Positions 52,611-62,251 of a DNA stretch of 64,000 nt are shown piece by piece. Within the stretch, counting starts at the first letter, position 1. The number at the start of each line of letters is the position of its first letter. The stretch is from Trebonia sp964581815 (GTDB lineage Bacteria; Actinomycetota; Actinomycetes; Streptosporangiales; Streptosporangiaceae): positions 27,406 to 91,405 of the forward strand of contig CAZORE010000015.1 of NCBI GenBank assembly GCA_964581815.1, in the 5' to 3' direction. The notes below the pieces were generated by a model. The model saw only the letters and a program-made list of their open reading frames with translations. It was not told the origin of the DNA and ran no database searches. The position numbers and the translations under genes are program-made.

Positions 52611-52639
52611 ACTATATGCGGACACGCGCCGTGTAACAA
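52611..52639 (-). promoter_or_regulatory. MarR gene promoter with operator-like repeat, leaderless
   Basis: Minus-strand TTGTTA (52639-52634), a 17-base spacer and TATAGT (52616-52611). ACACG-CGC-CGTGT (52622-52634) lies in the spacer. The predicted start point falls at the GTG at 52603. Confidence 0.7.
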
Positions 52640-52857
52640 GGGTGACGCTTGCGCCCCCTGAGCCCCACATGTAACGATGAGTAATTGGTCGTGCACAAAA
52701 ATTGCCGGTAGCAGGATCGAAATCAGGGTAGCGGGACCGAAAATTTGTCACCGCATGCTGCGGCGACCGGGGGCTGAAGAGCGAGCCGTTCCACGTGCGT
52801 TGCGCCGGGCGACCAGGCTCCTCGCCCCCGCCAGGAGGAAGGTGCGAAGGAGCACAG

Positions 52858-54537
52858 ATGGCCACTATGTCCTCTACGGAGACGAGCGGGTACATCCGAA
52901 GTCTTATCCCGGCGCGGCTCGACCGATTGCCCTGGTCGAAGTTCCATACCCGGCTGGTGATGGCGCTCGGGGTCGCGTGGATCCTCGACGGCCTTGAGAT
53001 CACCATCGCGGCTAACGTCGGGTCCGACCTGACCCTCAAGAACACGCTGAACATGTCCGCCGGCGCGGTCAGCGACATCGCCTGGTGGTACTTGATGGGC
53101 GAGGTCATCGGAGCGCTGTTCTTCGGCCGCCTGTCCGACAAGCTGGGCCGGAAGAACCTGTTCATGATCACGCTCGGCGTCTACCTGATCGGTAGCGGGC
53201 TCACCGCGGTCACGCCGAACGGCGGCCACTGGTTCATCTTCCTCTACGCTACCCGGATCATCGCCGGCATGGGCATCGGCGGCGAGTACGCCGCGATCAA
53301 CTCCGCGATCGACGAGATGATCCCGGCCAAGTTCCGTGGCCGGGTCGACCTGGCGGTCAACGGGACGTACTGGGCGGGTGCCATCCTCGGCACGATCGTC
53401 ACGCTCTGGGTGCTCAACCACGTCGCGCCGTTCTGGGGCTGGCGGGTGGCCTACATCGTCGGCCCGGTGCTCGCCCTGGTCATCATCTACGTGCGGCGCA
53501 ACCTGCCCGAGTCACCGCGCTGGCAGATCATGCACGGCCGGGAGGAAGCCGCCGAGGTATCGATCAGGGAGATCGAAGACCACGTCATGGCGACCACGGG
53601 CAGCCTCCCGCCGATCGATGAGAGCAAGGAACTGGAGATCCACCCCACCAAGCGGATCGGCTACGCCCACCTGGTCGCGACGTTGTTCAGGCAGTACCCC
53701 ACCCGCTCGGTGCTCGTCGCCACGCTGATGATCACCCAGTCGTTCCTGTACAACGCCATCTTCTTTACCTACGGCCTGGTCCTTGAGTTCTTCTTCCACG
53801 TCAAGGCCACCGATACCGCCTACTACTTCTTCGCGTTCGCGGCCGGTAACCTGGCCGGCCCGCTAACCCTCGGCCGGCTGTTCGACACCATCGGCAGGCG
53901 GCAGATGATCGCGGGCACCTACATCACGGCCGGCATCCTGCTCGCCATCAGCGCCGAGCTGTTCAGGGACGGCACACTCAACGCGACCACCCAGACCCTC
54001 TGCTGGGCGGTCGTGTTCTTCTTCGCCTCGGCGGGCGCGAGCGCGGGCTACCTGACCGCGAGCGAGGTGTTCCCGCTCGAGGTCCGCGCGCAGTCCATCG
54101 CGGTGTTCTTCGCCATCGCCCAGTGCTTCGGCGCCTTCGGCTCGCACTGGTACGGGCACCTCATCGGCAACGGCACCGACCGCAACAGCCTCTTCGTCGG
54201 CTACCTGGTCGGCGCCGGGGCGATGGTCCTCGGCGGCGTCGCCGCGATCTTCTTCGGCGTGGCCGCCGAGGGCAAGTCGCTTGAGGACGTGGCGACGCCG
54301 CTGTCGGTCATCAGCAGGCCGCCCCAGGCCATTTTCCGCACCGGCGTCGACAGAGAGGGGATCGACCCCACGTTGAGCAATCGCAGCGACTTCGACGACG
54401 GTTCCGCGATGACCGGGACCGCGGTACAGGACACGGGGTCAACCTCGGTGCCCGACCCGCGCCCGGGCGGCGGGCACGATGACCCCATGCGGACCCGGGC
54501 GCCGCAGCCGCCGGACGACGGCATGCCGTTGGCCTAG
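52858..54537 (+). CDS. MFS transporter, sugar-porter/metabolite-symporter-like
   Basis: A 559-residue major facilitator from ATG 52858 with GAAGGAG upstream. Twelve helices are visible. Loop 2-3 carries GRLSDKLGRKNLFM and helix 4/5 has RIIAGMGIGGEYAAINSAIDE, the sugar-porter/AAHS-like signature, then FRGRVD. The second-half signature is GRLFDTIGRRQMI. NLPESPRW in the central loop is typical of this group. The C-terminal ~90 residues are an extra hydrophilic Pro/Asp-rich tail. The substrate is not readable; organic acids and sugars are both possible. Confidence 0.87.
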   Translation: MATMSSTETSGYIRSLIPARLDRLPWSKFHTRLVMALGVAWILDGLEITIAANVGSDLTLKNTLNMSAGAVSDIAWWYLMGEVIGALFFGRLSDKLGRKNLFMITLGVYLIGSGLTAVTPNGGHWFIFLYATRIIAGMGIGGEYAAINSAIDEMIPAKFRGRVDLAVNGTYWAGAILGTIVTLWVLNHVAPFWGWRVAYIVGPVLALVIIYVRRNLPESPRWQIMHGREEAAEVSIREIEDHVMATTGSLPPIDESKELEIHPTKRIGYAHLVATLFRQYPTRSVLVATLMITQSFLYNAIFFTYGLVLEFFFHVKATDTAYYFFAFAAGNLAGPLTLGRLFDTIGRRQMIAGTYITAGILLAISAELFRDGTLNATTQTLCWAVVFFFASAGASAGYLTASEVFPLEVRAQSIAVFFAIAQCFGAFGSHWYGHLIGNGTDRNSLFVGYLVGAGAMVLGGVAAIFFGVAAEGKSLEDVATPLSVISRPPQAIFRTGVDREGIDPTLSNRSDFDDGSAMTGTAVQDTGSTSVPDPRPGGGHDDPMRTRAPQPPDDGMPLA

Positions 54538-54542
54538 CCAAG

Positions 54543-54567
54543 CCGGCTAGCCAGCCCGGCTAGCCGG
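54543..54567. terminator. Bidirectional hairpin between convergent genes
   Basis: CCGGCTAGCC (54543-54552) pairs perfectly with GGCTAGCCGG (54558-54567) around a 5-base loop, in the 22-base gap between the MFS and glutamine-synthetase-like genes. Confidence 0.7.
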
Positions 54568-55960
54568 ATGGATGAAGCCGAACGGGAGCGTGCGCTGCCG
54601 TCAGCACGGGGCCGTCAGCACGGGCTCGTAAGAACTTGAGCCAGTGCTGACGGCACTCGTACTCGACGTCATGCGCGCGGAAGTGCTCCGCTTCCGAGCG
54701 TTTCACCGCCAGGTAAGCCGTCGAGCGCAGCGGCCCGAGCGCGGACATGAGGAAGGAGTCGGCCTCGAGCGCGTCAAGCGCGATCCCCAGGTTGGACGGC
54801 AGGCGGGACACCGACAGCCGCTCACGTTCGGCCGGATCCAGGGTCGCGGGGTCGACGAGCAGCGGCTCGCCCGGGTCGAGCATGCGGCGGATGCCGTCGA
54901 TGCCAGCGTAGATGAACGCGCCGAGCGCGAGGTACGGATTCCCCGTGGAGTCGACCGGCTTGAGCTCGAGGTTCACCGAGCCTGCCGACCCGATCGGCGA
55001 GCAGATCCGCACCGCGGCCTCCCGGTTGTCCGGGCCGTAGCAGAGATAAGCGCCCGACCACATCTGCGGCGCGAGCCGCCGGTAGCTGTTCACGGTGCCG
55101 CAGGTCAGCGCGACCAGGCCGGGCAGGTGCGCGAGCACGCCGGCCAGGAACCGGAGTCCAACGTCGGAAAGTCGGCGGTTGTCCCTGGGGTCCGCGAACG
55201 CGTTGGCGCCGTCCGCCCACAGGGAGGCATGCAGGTGGGCGCCGTTGCCCGCCTGCATCGGCAGCGGCTTGGCCGCGAAGCTGGCCCACAGCCCGTGCCG
55301 GATGGCGACGGCCCGCACGGTCTCGCGCAGCAGGACGTGGTTGTCCGCGGCGCGCAGCGCCGTCGCGTGCCTGATGGGTACCTCTTGCTGGCCGTGGCCA
55401 AGCTCGGGGTAATAGTGCTCGACCTCTAGACCCTGTTTAATCAGCGCATCGACGAGGTCGATCGTATAGTCGTGCGCCAGGTGGAAACCGGTAGCAGAGT
55501 AACAGAGGCTTTCATCAATAGGCGTGAACGATGCGCCTTCGTAATGTCCGAGACTGAATTCCGGCTCAAACGACGCCTGTAGTTCATATCCCGTACTGGA
55601 TAGCTCCGCGATCGCCTGCTTGAGGAAGGTGCGCGCGCACCCGTCCCACGGGCTGCCGTCGGGATTGACCTGGTCGGCGAGCATGGCCGCCGCTCCAGGC
55701 GCGTACGGTAGCGGCACGAACGTGTCTGGATCAGGCTTTATCCGGACTTCGCCGACCGGGCCCATGCCCTCGACCGGGGCAAGCTCGTCCATCATGGACA
55801 TCGCCATCATCGCCTTGGTATGGCCGATGCCTGACTCGGTCCGCTCCGCCAGGCGGGCCGTGGCGGCGGCCTTTCCCCTGATGATCCCGCCGTGGTCGGC
55901 GTAGAGAAAACGAGTCAGCGAAATCCGCTCTTGCATAGCCCGCGGCTGCACGTCAGTCAT
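54560..55960 (-). CDS. Glutamine-synthetase-family gamma-glutamyl ligase
   Basis: A 466-residue member of the glutamine synthetase superfamily with the metal/ATP-site blocks ASFEPEFSLGHY, NGAHLHASLW, NSYRRLAPQMWSGAY and SVNLELKPVDSTGNPYLALGAFI. It lacks the adenylylation-loop Tyr region of housekeeping GlnA. The N-terminus is short (ISLTRFLYADHGGIIRGKA), as in GlnA3/GlnA4-type ligases that glutamylate polyamines or ethanolamine. It probably ligates glutamate to an amine rather than making glutamine; the amine is unknown. Its start codon overlaps, back to back, the upstream region of the divergent DUF1707 gene. Confidence 0.82.
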   Translation of the reverse strand: MTDVQPRAMQERISLTRFLYADHGGIIRGKAAATARLAERTESGIGHTKAMMAMSMMDELAPVEGMGPVGEVRIKPDPDTFVPLPYAPGAAAMLADQVNPDGSPWDGCARTFLKQAIAELSSTGYELQASFEPEFSLGHYEGASFTPIDESLCYSATGFHLAHDYTIDLVDALIKQGLEVEHYYPELGHGQQEVPIRHATALRAADNHVLLRETVRAVAIRHGLWASFAAKPLPMQAGNGAHLHASLWADGANAFADPRDNRRLSDVGLRFLAGVLAHLPGLVALTCGTVNSYRRLAPQMWSGAYLCYGPDNREAAVRICSPIGSAGSVNLELKPVDSTGNPYLALGAFIYAGIDGIRRMLDPGEPLLVDPATLDPAERERLSVSRLPSNLGIALDALEADSFLMSALGPLRSTAYLAVKRSEAEHFRAHDVEYECRQHWLKFLRARADGPVLTAAHAPVRLHPSG

Positions 55961-55982
55961 GCGGAAAAGTATCCTTCAAAGC

Positions 55983-56579
55983 ATGCCCCCGCGCCCAGCG
56001 CCCCGCGACCTGCGGGCATCCGACAGCGACAGGGAACGCGTCGTCTCCATGCTCGGCGAGGCACTTGCCGACGGCCGCCTTTCGCATGACGAATATGCGG
56101 AACGTATGCCGCTTGCCCTGTCCGCCCGCACCCTCGGCGACCTGGCGGCGCTGACCGGCGACCTGGCCGCGCCCGAGCACCAGCCGCTCCAGCTCGACGG
56201 CGGCCAGGTCGCAGCGCTCTTCACCACGGCGGACCGGCGCGGCCGCTGGGTGGTGCCGGGCACCGTGACGTGCGTGGCCGCGTTCGGCGAGGTGGTCCTG
56301 GACTTCACCGAGGCCATCTTGCAGGACCGGCACGTGGTGGTTACCGTGTACGCCCTGTTCGGGCGAGTGCGGCTGATCGTGCCGGCCGGCGTGGAGGTGG
56401 TCATGAGCGGTAACAACATCCTCGGCCGCCAGCGCGGCGGTACGGCCAGGCGAGTGCCCACGTCGTCGGACATCCCGGTGATCGAGGTCCGTGGTCACGT
56501 GGCCGCGAGCGAGGTGCTCGCCCGCACCCCGCCCAGGCCCCGCCGCTGGCTGCCCGGCCGCCGCCGGGAGATCCCCTAA
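55983..56579 (+). CDS. DUF1707/SHOCT-like protein with LiaF-like C-terminal domain
   Basis: A 198-residue protein from ATG 55983 (MPPRPAPRDLRASDSDRERV). The DUF1707 domain at residues about 7-60 has the characteristic LRASDSDRERVVSMLGEALADGRLS and DEYAERM pattern. The second half is a beta-helix-like domain related to LiaF/DUF2154 cell-wall-stress proteins (VVPGTVTCVAAFGEVVLDF, VYALFGRVRLIVPAGVEV). There is no transmembrane helix. An in-frame ATG at 55959 would overlap the divergent gene. It is convergent with glpX with a 4-base overlap. Confidence 0.8.
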   Translation: MPPRPAPRDLRASDSDRERVVSMLGEALADGRLSHDEYAERMPLALSARTLGDLAALTGDLAAPEHQPLQLDGGQVAALFTTADRRGRWVVPGTVTCVAAFGEVVLDFTEAILQDRHVVVTVYALFGRVRLIVPAGVEVVMSGNNILGRQRGGTARRVPTSSDIPVIEVRGHVAASEVLARTPPRPRRWLPGRRREIP

Positions 56580-57610
56580 TCGTATTTGACGGTCGAGTAG
56601 GCGCTCAGCTTCCACAGGGCGTGCTCGCTGATGATCGACCGGATCGTGCCGGACCGGGAGCGCATCACCAGCGAGTGGGTGGTCGCGCCGCCCGGCTTGT
56701 AGCGCACGCCGGACATCAGCTCGCCGTCGGTGATGCCGGTCGCGGCGAAGAAGCAGTCCTCGGAGGAGACCAGGTCGTCGGTGGTGAGCACCCGGCCGAG
56801 GTCGTGCCCGGCGTCGAGCGCCCGGCGGCGCTCGTCATCGCCGCGCGGTGCGAGCTTGCCGAGGATCACGCCGCCCATGCACTTGAGCGCGCAGGCCGCG
56901 ACGATGCCCTCCGGCGTGCCGCCGATGCCGAGCATCAGGTCGATGCCGGTGCCCTCGCGGGCCGCCATGATCGCGCCCGCCACGTCTCCGTCGGTGATCA
57001 GGTGGATCCGGGCCCCGGCGGCGCGCACCGCCTTGATCAGCCCCTCGTGCCGCGGCCGGTCAAGTATGACCACGGTGACGTCGTGCGGCGTGACGCCTTT
57101 CGCCTTGGCCACGGCGGCGATGTTCGCCCCGGGCGGCGCGTCGAGGTCCACCACGCCGGCCGCCTCGGGGCCGGTGGCCAGCTTCGTCATGTAGAACACG
57201 GCGGACGGGTCGTACATCGAGCCGCGCTCGGCGACCGCGAGGACGGACACCGCGTTCGGCATGCCGTTGGCGCACAGCCGGGTGCCGTCGATGGGGTCCA
57301 CGGCGACGTCGACCGCCGGGCCGGTGCCGTCGCCCACTTCCTCGCCGTTGAACAGCATCGGGGCGTGGTCCTTCTCGCCCTCGCCGATGACCACGACGCC
57401 CCGCATGGACACGGAGTTGATCAGCGTGCGCATCGCGTTCACGGCGGCGCCGTCCGCCCCGTTCTTGTCGCCGCGCCCTACCCAGCGGGCCGCCGCCATC
57501 GCCGCGGCCTCGGTCACCCGGGCAAGCTCGAGCGCCAGGTTCCTGGTCGGCGCGTGCTGCGCGGGCGCGGGCGCGCCGGCGATGCCTACCCAGCCGGTCT
57601 CGTCAGTCAT
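56576..57610 (-). CDS. glpX: Class II fructose-1,6-bisphosphatase
   Basis: A 344-residue GlpX enzyme, full length, hydrolysing fructose 1,6-bisphosphate in gluconeogenesis. Metal- and substrate-site motifs of the Li-sensitive phosphatase superfamily are present: VVIGEGEKDHAPML, DVAVDPIDGTRLC (near residue 105), LMLGIGGTPEGIVAACALKC and GVRYKPGGATTHSLVMRSRSGT. The ATG at 57610 (MTDETGWVG) follows AAAGGGAT. The fumarase-glpX-xseBA-ispH vicinity is a common core arrangement in actinomycetes. Confidence 0.95.
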   Translation of the reverse strand: MTDETGWVGIAGAPAPAQHAPTRNLALELARVTEAAAMAAARWVGRGDKNGADGAAVNAMRTLINSVSMRGVVVIGEGEKDHAPMLFNGEEVGDGTGPAVDVAVDPIDGTRLCANGMPNAVSVLAVAERGSMYDPSAVFYMTKLATGPEAAGVVDLDAPPGANIAAVAKAKGVTPHDVTVVILDRPRHEGLIKAVRAAGARIHLITDGDVAGAIMAAREGTGIDLMLGIGGTPEGIVAACALKCMGGVILGKLAPRGDDERRRALDAGHDLGRVLTTDDLVSSEDCFFAATGITDGELMSGVRYKPGGATTHSLVMRSRSGTIRSIISEHALWKLSAYSTVKYD

Positions 57611-57701
57611 GGTGATCCCTTTCCCGCTCCGTCACGTCAGCTTTACCCATGAGCGCGCGCCTTGTCCCTGGTGAACCGCTCCCGTCAGCGCGCGGCGTTG
57701 C

Positions 57702-58340
57702 CTAGCTCCGGCCTTCCCATGCCTGGTCGAGCGCCCGGGCGAACAGCTCGGTCGGCTGGGCTCCGGATACCCCGAGCCGCATGTCGAGCACGAGGAACGG
57801 AACCCCGCTGATGCCAATCTGCTGCGCCTGGGACTCGTCCTGGCGTGCCTCGTCGGCCCAGGCGTCGCCGTCGAGCACCTCACGGACCGCCGCCGGGTCA
57901 AGGCCGACCGCGGCGGCCACGTCGGTGATCACGTCGGGGTCGAAGACCGGCCGCGCCTGCGCGAAGTAGGCCTCGTTCATCGCGGTGAGCAGGTCCCGCT
58001 GCACGCCCTTGGCGAGGCCCAGGTGGATCACCCGGTGCAGGTCGAAGGTGTTGCCGATCGGCCGCTCTACTTGAAAGCCGAGCCCTTCGGCGTGGGCCAG
58101 GGCCGCCACCTGGCCGTCGGCACTACGTGCCTGCGCAGCCGACAGGCCGAATTTTCGCGCGAGCATCTGCAGGTTCGTCTCACTGCGCTTGTCCGCCGGG
58201 TAGCCGGGGTCAAGCTCGAACGAGTGGTAGACCACCTCGACCTCGTCGCGGTGCGCGAAGCCGCGCAGCGCCTTCTCGAACCGTGCCTTGCCGACGTAGC
58301 ACCATGGGCAGACGATGTCGCTCCAGATATCCACGCGCAT
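57702..58340 (-). CDS. DsbA-family (FrnE-like) thiol oxidoreductase
   Basis: A 212-residue cytoplasmic DsbA/2-hydroxychromene isomerase-like protein with active-site Cys11-Pro-Trp-Cys14 (SDIVCPWCYVGKARF). The cis-Pro segment GISGVPFLVLDMRLGVSGAQP is also typical of FrnE. No signal peptide is present. FrnE homologues act as disulfide isomerases or in oxidative-stress defence; the family has also been tied to frenolicin biosynthesis. Confidence 0.9.
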   Translation of the reverse strand: MRVDIWSDIVCPWCYVGKARFEKALRGFAHRDEVEVVYHSFELDPGYPADKRSETNLQMLARKFGLSAAQARSADGQVAALAHAEGLGFQVERPIGNTFDLHRVIHLGLAKGVQRDLLTAMNEAYFAQARPVFDPDVITDVAAAVGLDPAAVREVLDGDAWADEARQDESQAQQIGISGVPFLVLDMRLGVSGAQPTELFARALDQAWEGRS

Positions 58341-58393
58341 GGCTACAGCCTAGGATGCCCGGCACTCAGGCGGGTATCCCGCGCGAGTGTGAC

Positions 58394-58672
58394 TTAGAAG
58401 GGGGCGTCCGCTGCGTCGGGACCGTCGGTTTTCGCTGTGTCGCCCCTCCCGCCCCTCCCGCCCGCGTCGGTCGCGTCCCTGGCCGCCATGGCCGTGGTGA
58501 GCCGGGCCCGGGCGCCGTCCAGCCACTCGGCGCAGACCGCGGCCAGCTTCTCGCCGCGCTCCCACAGGTCGAGTGACTGCTCGAGGGTGAGCCCGCCCGC
58601 CTCGAGCCGTCGCACCACCGCGGCGAGCTCGTCGCGTGCCTGCTCGTAGGAGATGGATTCACGATCTGTCAC
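58394..58672 (-). CDS. xseB: Exodeoxyribonuclease VII small subunit
   Basis: A 92-residue XseB from GTG 58672. The family core is YEQARDELAAVVRRLEAGGLTLEQSLDLWERGEKL-type sequence (residues about 8-42), followed by LAAVCAEWLDGARARL. The C-terminus is Asp/Gly-rich and disordered. It starts 10 bases after the xseA stop, so the two subunits of this single-strand exonuclease are co-expressed. Confidence 0.93.
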   Translation of the reverse strand: MTDRESISYEQARDELAAVVRRLEAGGLTLEQSLDLWERGEKLAAVCAEWLDGARARLTTAMAARDATDAGGRGGRGDTAKTDGPDAADAPF

Positions 58673-58682
58673 GTGACTGATC

Positions 58683-59882
58683 CTATTCGTTATCCGCGGT
58701 GACGATGAGTTCGTCCTCGGCGAACCGCAGCAGCAGCTCCTCACCGGGGGAGACCTCCGCTGCGGAGCGGACGACACCGCCGTCGGCGTTCTGCGCGATC
58801 ACGTAGCCGCGGCGGAGCGTGGCCGCGGGCGACAACGCCAGCAGCCTGGCTTGCATGTGCGCGGTGTCGTCGGCCGCCCGGTTCAGGGTCGCGTCAAGGA
58901 ACTGGCGGGCACGCTGCGCGAGCGCGTCAACCTGCTCCGCCTGGCGCTCGATCTCCCGGACCGGGTCGGCGATAGCGGGCCGTGACCTGATCCCGTCCAG
59001 CCAGGCCTGCTCACGGTCGAGCCAGCCGCGCATGCTGCGGCGGCCCCGGTCCCGCAGCTGGGTGACGAGGGCAAGCTGCTCGGCCACGTCCGGCACGACC
59101 CGTTTGGCGGCATCGGTCGGGGTCGAGGCGCGCAGGTCCGCGACGTAGTCGAGCAGCGGGCTGTCTTGCTCGTGCCCGATGGCCGATACCACCGGCGTCC
59201 GGCAGGCCGCCACCGCGCGGAGCAGGTCCTCGTCGGAGAACGGGAGCAGGTCTTCCAGGGACCCGCCGCCCCTGGTGATCACGATCACGTCGACGTCGGG
59301 GTCCGCGTCCAGCTTCCGCAGTGCCTCGATGACCTCGCCCGCCGCGTACGGCCCCTGGACGGCGGACTGCTCGATGCGGAACCGGACCGCTGGCCAGCGC
59401 CGCTGCGCGTTCTGCACCACGTCGCGCTCGGCCGCGGACTCCCGGCCGCAGATCAGCCCGATGACACCGGGCAGAAAGGGCAACGCACGCTTCCGTTCGG
59501 CAGAAAAAAGGCCTTCGGCCGCGAGCTCCTTACGCAGCCGCTCCAGCCGGGCGAGCAGCTCACCGATCCCGACCGCGCGGATCTCGAGCGCGGTGAGCGC
59601 GAACGAGCCCCTGGTGGCGTTGAAGTCCGGCTTCACGAACATGACGACGCGGGCGCCCTCGCTTGGACTCACCGCGTCGAAGACCGGCCGGGTACAGATC
59701 ACCTGCGCGGACACCGCCGCGATGGGGTCCCTCAGGGTGAGGTAGACGGTGTTGCCGCGCTTCTTGCACTCGGCGATCTGCCCCTCGACCCAGATCCGGC
59801 CGAGCCTGCCGATCCACCCGCCGACCGCCTGCAGCACGGTGCGCACAGGGACCGGTGCCTCCGCGGTCGTCTCAAGGGCCAT
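58683..59882 (-). CDS. xseA: Exodeoxyribonuclease VII large subunit
   Basis: A 399-residue XseA from ATG 59882 (MALETTAEAPVPV); an upstream in-frame start at 59954 adds a poorly coding segment. The N-terminal OB-fold (IWVEGQIAECKKRGNTVYLTL) is followed by the catalytic domain: LPFLPGVIGLICGRESAAERD, VDVIVITRGGGSLEDLLPF, and SAIGHEQDSPLLDYVADLRASTPTDAA. A helical region and C-terminal LRRGYVIAQN complete the family layout. With XseB it degrades single-stranded DNA in repair. Confidence 0.95.
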   Translation of the reverse strand: MALETTAEAPVPVRTVLQAVGGWIGRLGRIWVEGQIAECKKRGNTVYLTLRDPIAAVSAQVICTRPVFDAVSPSEGARVVMFVKPDFNATRGSFALTALEIRAVGIGELLARLERLRKELAAEGLFSAERKRALPFLPGVIGLICGRESAAERDVVQNAQRRWPAVRFRIEQSAVQGPYAAGEVIEALRKLDADPDVDVIVITRGGGSLEDLLPFSDEDLLRAVAACRTPVVSAIGHEQDSPLLDYVADLRASTPTDAAKRVVPDVAEQLALVTQLRDRGRRSMRGWLDREQAWLDGIRSRPAIADPVREIERQAEQVDALAQRARQFLDATLNRAADDTAHMQARLLALSPAATLRRGYVIAQNADGGVVRSAAEVSPGEELLLRFAEDELIVTADNE

Positions 59883-60105
59883 GCCTGATATCACACCACG
59901 CCCGCGGGGCTCGCGCATGCCGCTGCCCGCGCGCGGTCCGGCCCGTGCTTTCACGGACCGGCCTTTCCTGAGGATTCACTGAAAAGGGGTTGCCAGCTCT
60001 TCAGGGAACACGATATATCTCATAAATCGCCTGATGTCGTCACGATGACTCCCGGCGGGCCGGGGCGTCTACCCTTGAGGACGGGACAAGAAGGAAACGG
60101 GGAAC

Positions 60106-62229
60106 ATGTCTGCGATACGCGCGTTTCTCTACGCTCCGGCCGGGCGCCGGACCAAATGGCTTGTGGTGCTGTTCTGGCTGATCCTGGTGGTGGTCGCAGG
60201 GCCATTGTCCGGGAAGCTCACCGGCGCCGAGAAGAACGACAGTTCCTCGTGGCTGCCGCCGGCGGCGGAGTCCACGCAGGTGCTGAACCTGCGGTCGAGC
60301 GCGATCTCGCCGAACGTGTACCCGGGGGTCCTGGTCTACGACCGGACGTCTGGGGTCACCGCGGCGGACAAGGCCAAGGCGGCCGCGGACGCGGCGAAGC
60401 TGGCCAAGGTCGACGGCGCGGTGCCAGGGTCGGTCATCGGGCCGATCACCGCCGCCGACGGCAAGGCGATGGAGACCATCGTCCAGGTCAACCTGGGCAG
60501 CAAGGGCTGGAGCGCGGCGGGCACCGTCGTCACCGACATGAGGTCGATCGGGCAGGCTGGCGCTAACGGCATGTCGGTGCACGTCACCGGGCCGCTCGGC
60601 AGCGCCGCCGACTCGGGCGCCGCGTTCAAGGGGATCGACGGCACGCTGCTTTACTCCGCCCTCGCCGTCGTCATCGTGCTGCTGCTGCTCACCTACCGCA
60701 GCCCGACCGCCTGGCTGCTTCCCGTGATCTCCGCCGGCGTGGCGCTGACCACCGCGCAGGCGGTCATCTACCTGCTCGCGGCGCACGCTGGACTGACCGT
60801 GAACGGGCAGTCCGCGGGCATCCTCGACGTGCTCGTCTTCGGTGCGGGCACTGACTACGCGCTGCTGCTCACCGCGCGGTACCGGGAGGAACTGCGCCGT
60901 CACGAGGACCGGCATGCCGCGATGGCGGTCGCGATACGCCGGGCGGGCCCGGCGATCGTGGCGAGCGCGGGGACGGTGATCGTATCCCTGCTGACCCTCT
61001 CCCTCGCCACGCTTAACTCCACCAAGTCCATGGGGCCGGTGCTGGCGATCGGCGTCGCGGTCGCGCTGGCGTCGATGATGACCCTGCTGCCCGCGCTGCT
61101 CGTGGCCACCGGGCGATGGGTGTTCTGGCCGGTCAAGCCCGCGTTCGGCACGCCCGAGCCGACCGCTACCGGTGTCTGGGCGCGACTTGGGCGCCGCATC
61201 GCCCGGCGGCCGCGCGGCGTGTGGGTCGGGACCGTGATCGTGCTCGGCGCGATGGCGGCCGGGCTGGCCGGGCTGCACGCGAGCGGGCTCACCAACGCGC
61301 AGTCGTTCCGCGGCACGCCCGACTCGGTCGCCGGGCAGACCGTGATCGACGCGCACTTCCCCGCAGGCGCCGGGCAGCCGGTCCAGGTATTCGGCAACCC
61401 GGGTTCAGGCCCGCAGATCGCCACCGCGCTCAAGTCGGTGCCCGGCCTGACCGCCGTCACTACTCCAACGACGGTCGCGGGCCACGCCTACCTTGAGGCC
61501 ACGCTCACCACCGCGCCGGATAGCGAGGCCGCCTACGCGACCATCGACCGGGCGCGCGACGCGGTGCACGCCATTCCGGGCGCGCACGCGCTCGTCGGCG
61601 GGAATACCGCGATCAACCTCGACGTCCAGCGGGCGGCGGCCCATGACCGGACGCTGATCATCCCGATCACCCTGGCCGTGGTCTTCGTCATCCTGATGCT
61701 GCTGCTTCGTGCCTTCGTCGCGCCCGTCGTGCTGATCGCCACCGTGGTGCTGTCCTTCGCGGCCGCCCTCGGGGTGAGCGCGCTGTTCTTCAACAACGTG
61801 TTCAACTTCGGCGCGGAAGACACGTCGTTCCCGCTGTTCGTGTTCGTATTCCTCGTCGCACTCGGCATCGACTACAACATCTTCCTGATGACCCGGGTAC
61901 GGGAGGAGGCGCAACGGCAGGGCCCCAGGTCCGGCGCGGTCACCGGGCTCGCCGCGACCGGCGGGGTGATCACCTCCGCGGGCGCGGTCCTCGCGGGCAC
62001 GTTCGCGGCCCTTGGCACGCTGCCGATCACCTTCCTCACCGAGCTCGGGTTCGCGGTCGCGTTCGGCGTGCTGCTCGACACCATCGTGGTGCGCTCGGTG
62101 CTTGTCACCGCGCTCAACCTCGACCTGGGCCGCTGGGTCTGGTGGCCGAGCAGGCTTGCCCGCCAGCCGGCCCCCGAGGCTGAGGGCCTCGGGAACGCCG
62201 AGCCGGAGAGCGTTTCGAGCGGCGTCTAA
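60106..62229 (+). CDS. MMPL/RND-family membrane transporter
   Basis: A 707-residue MMPL protein from ATG 60106 (AAGGAAACGGGG upstream). The layout is helix 1 (WLVVLFWLILVVVAGPL), an extracellular domain (residues about 35-185), five helices with VFGAGTDYALLLTARYREEL, a second extracellular domain (about 390-510), and five helices with LGIDYNIFLMTRVREEA. The GxGxDYxLLL/RxREE motifs are the proton-relay signature. Such proteins export lipids, glycolipids or secondary metabolites. It stands alone between strong flanking signals; the substrate is unknown. Confidence 0.92.
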   Translation: MSAIRAFLYAPAGRRTKWLVVLFWLILVVVAGPLSGKLTGAEKNDSSSWLPPAAESTQVLNLRSSAISPNVYPGVLVYDRTSGVTAADKAKAAADAAKLAKVDGAVPGSVIGPITAADGKAMETIVQVNLGSKGWSAAGTVVTDMRSIGQAGANGMSVHVTGPLGSAADSGAAFKGIDGTLLYSALAVVIVLLLLTYRSPTAWLLPVISAGVALTTAQAVIYLLAAHAGLTVNGQSAGILDVLVFGAGTDYALLLTARYREELRRHEDRHAAMAVAIRRAGPAIVASAGTVIVSLLTLSLATLNSTKSMGPVLAIGVAVALASMMTLLPALLVATGRWVFWPVKPAFGTPEPTATGVWARLGRRIARRPRGVWVGTVIVLGAMAAGLAGLHASGLTNAQSFRGTPDSVAGQTVIDAHFPAGAGQPVQVFGNPGSGPQIATALKSVPGLTAVTTPTTVAGHAYLEATLTTAPDSEAAYATIDRARDAVHAIPGAHALVGGNTAINLDVQRAAAHDRTLIIPITLAVVFVILMLLLRAFVAPVVLIATVVLSFAAALGVSALFFNNVFNFGAEDTSFPLFVFVFLVALGIDYNIFLMTRVREEAQRQGPRSGAVTGLAATGGVITSAGAVLAGTFAALGTLPITFLTELGFAVAFGVLLDTIVVRSVLVTALNLDLGRWVWWPSRLARQPAPEAEGLGNAEPESVSSGV

Positions 62230-62251
62230 GCCCCCTCGGGTCAGGACACAG

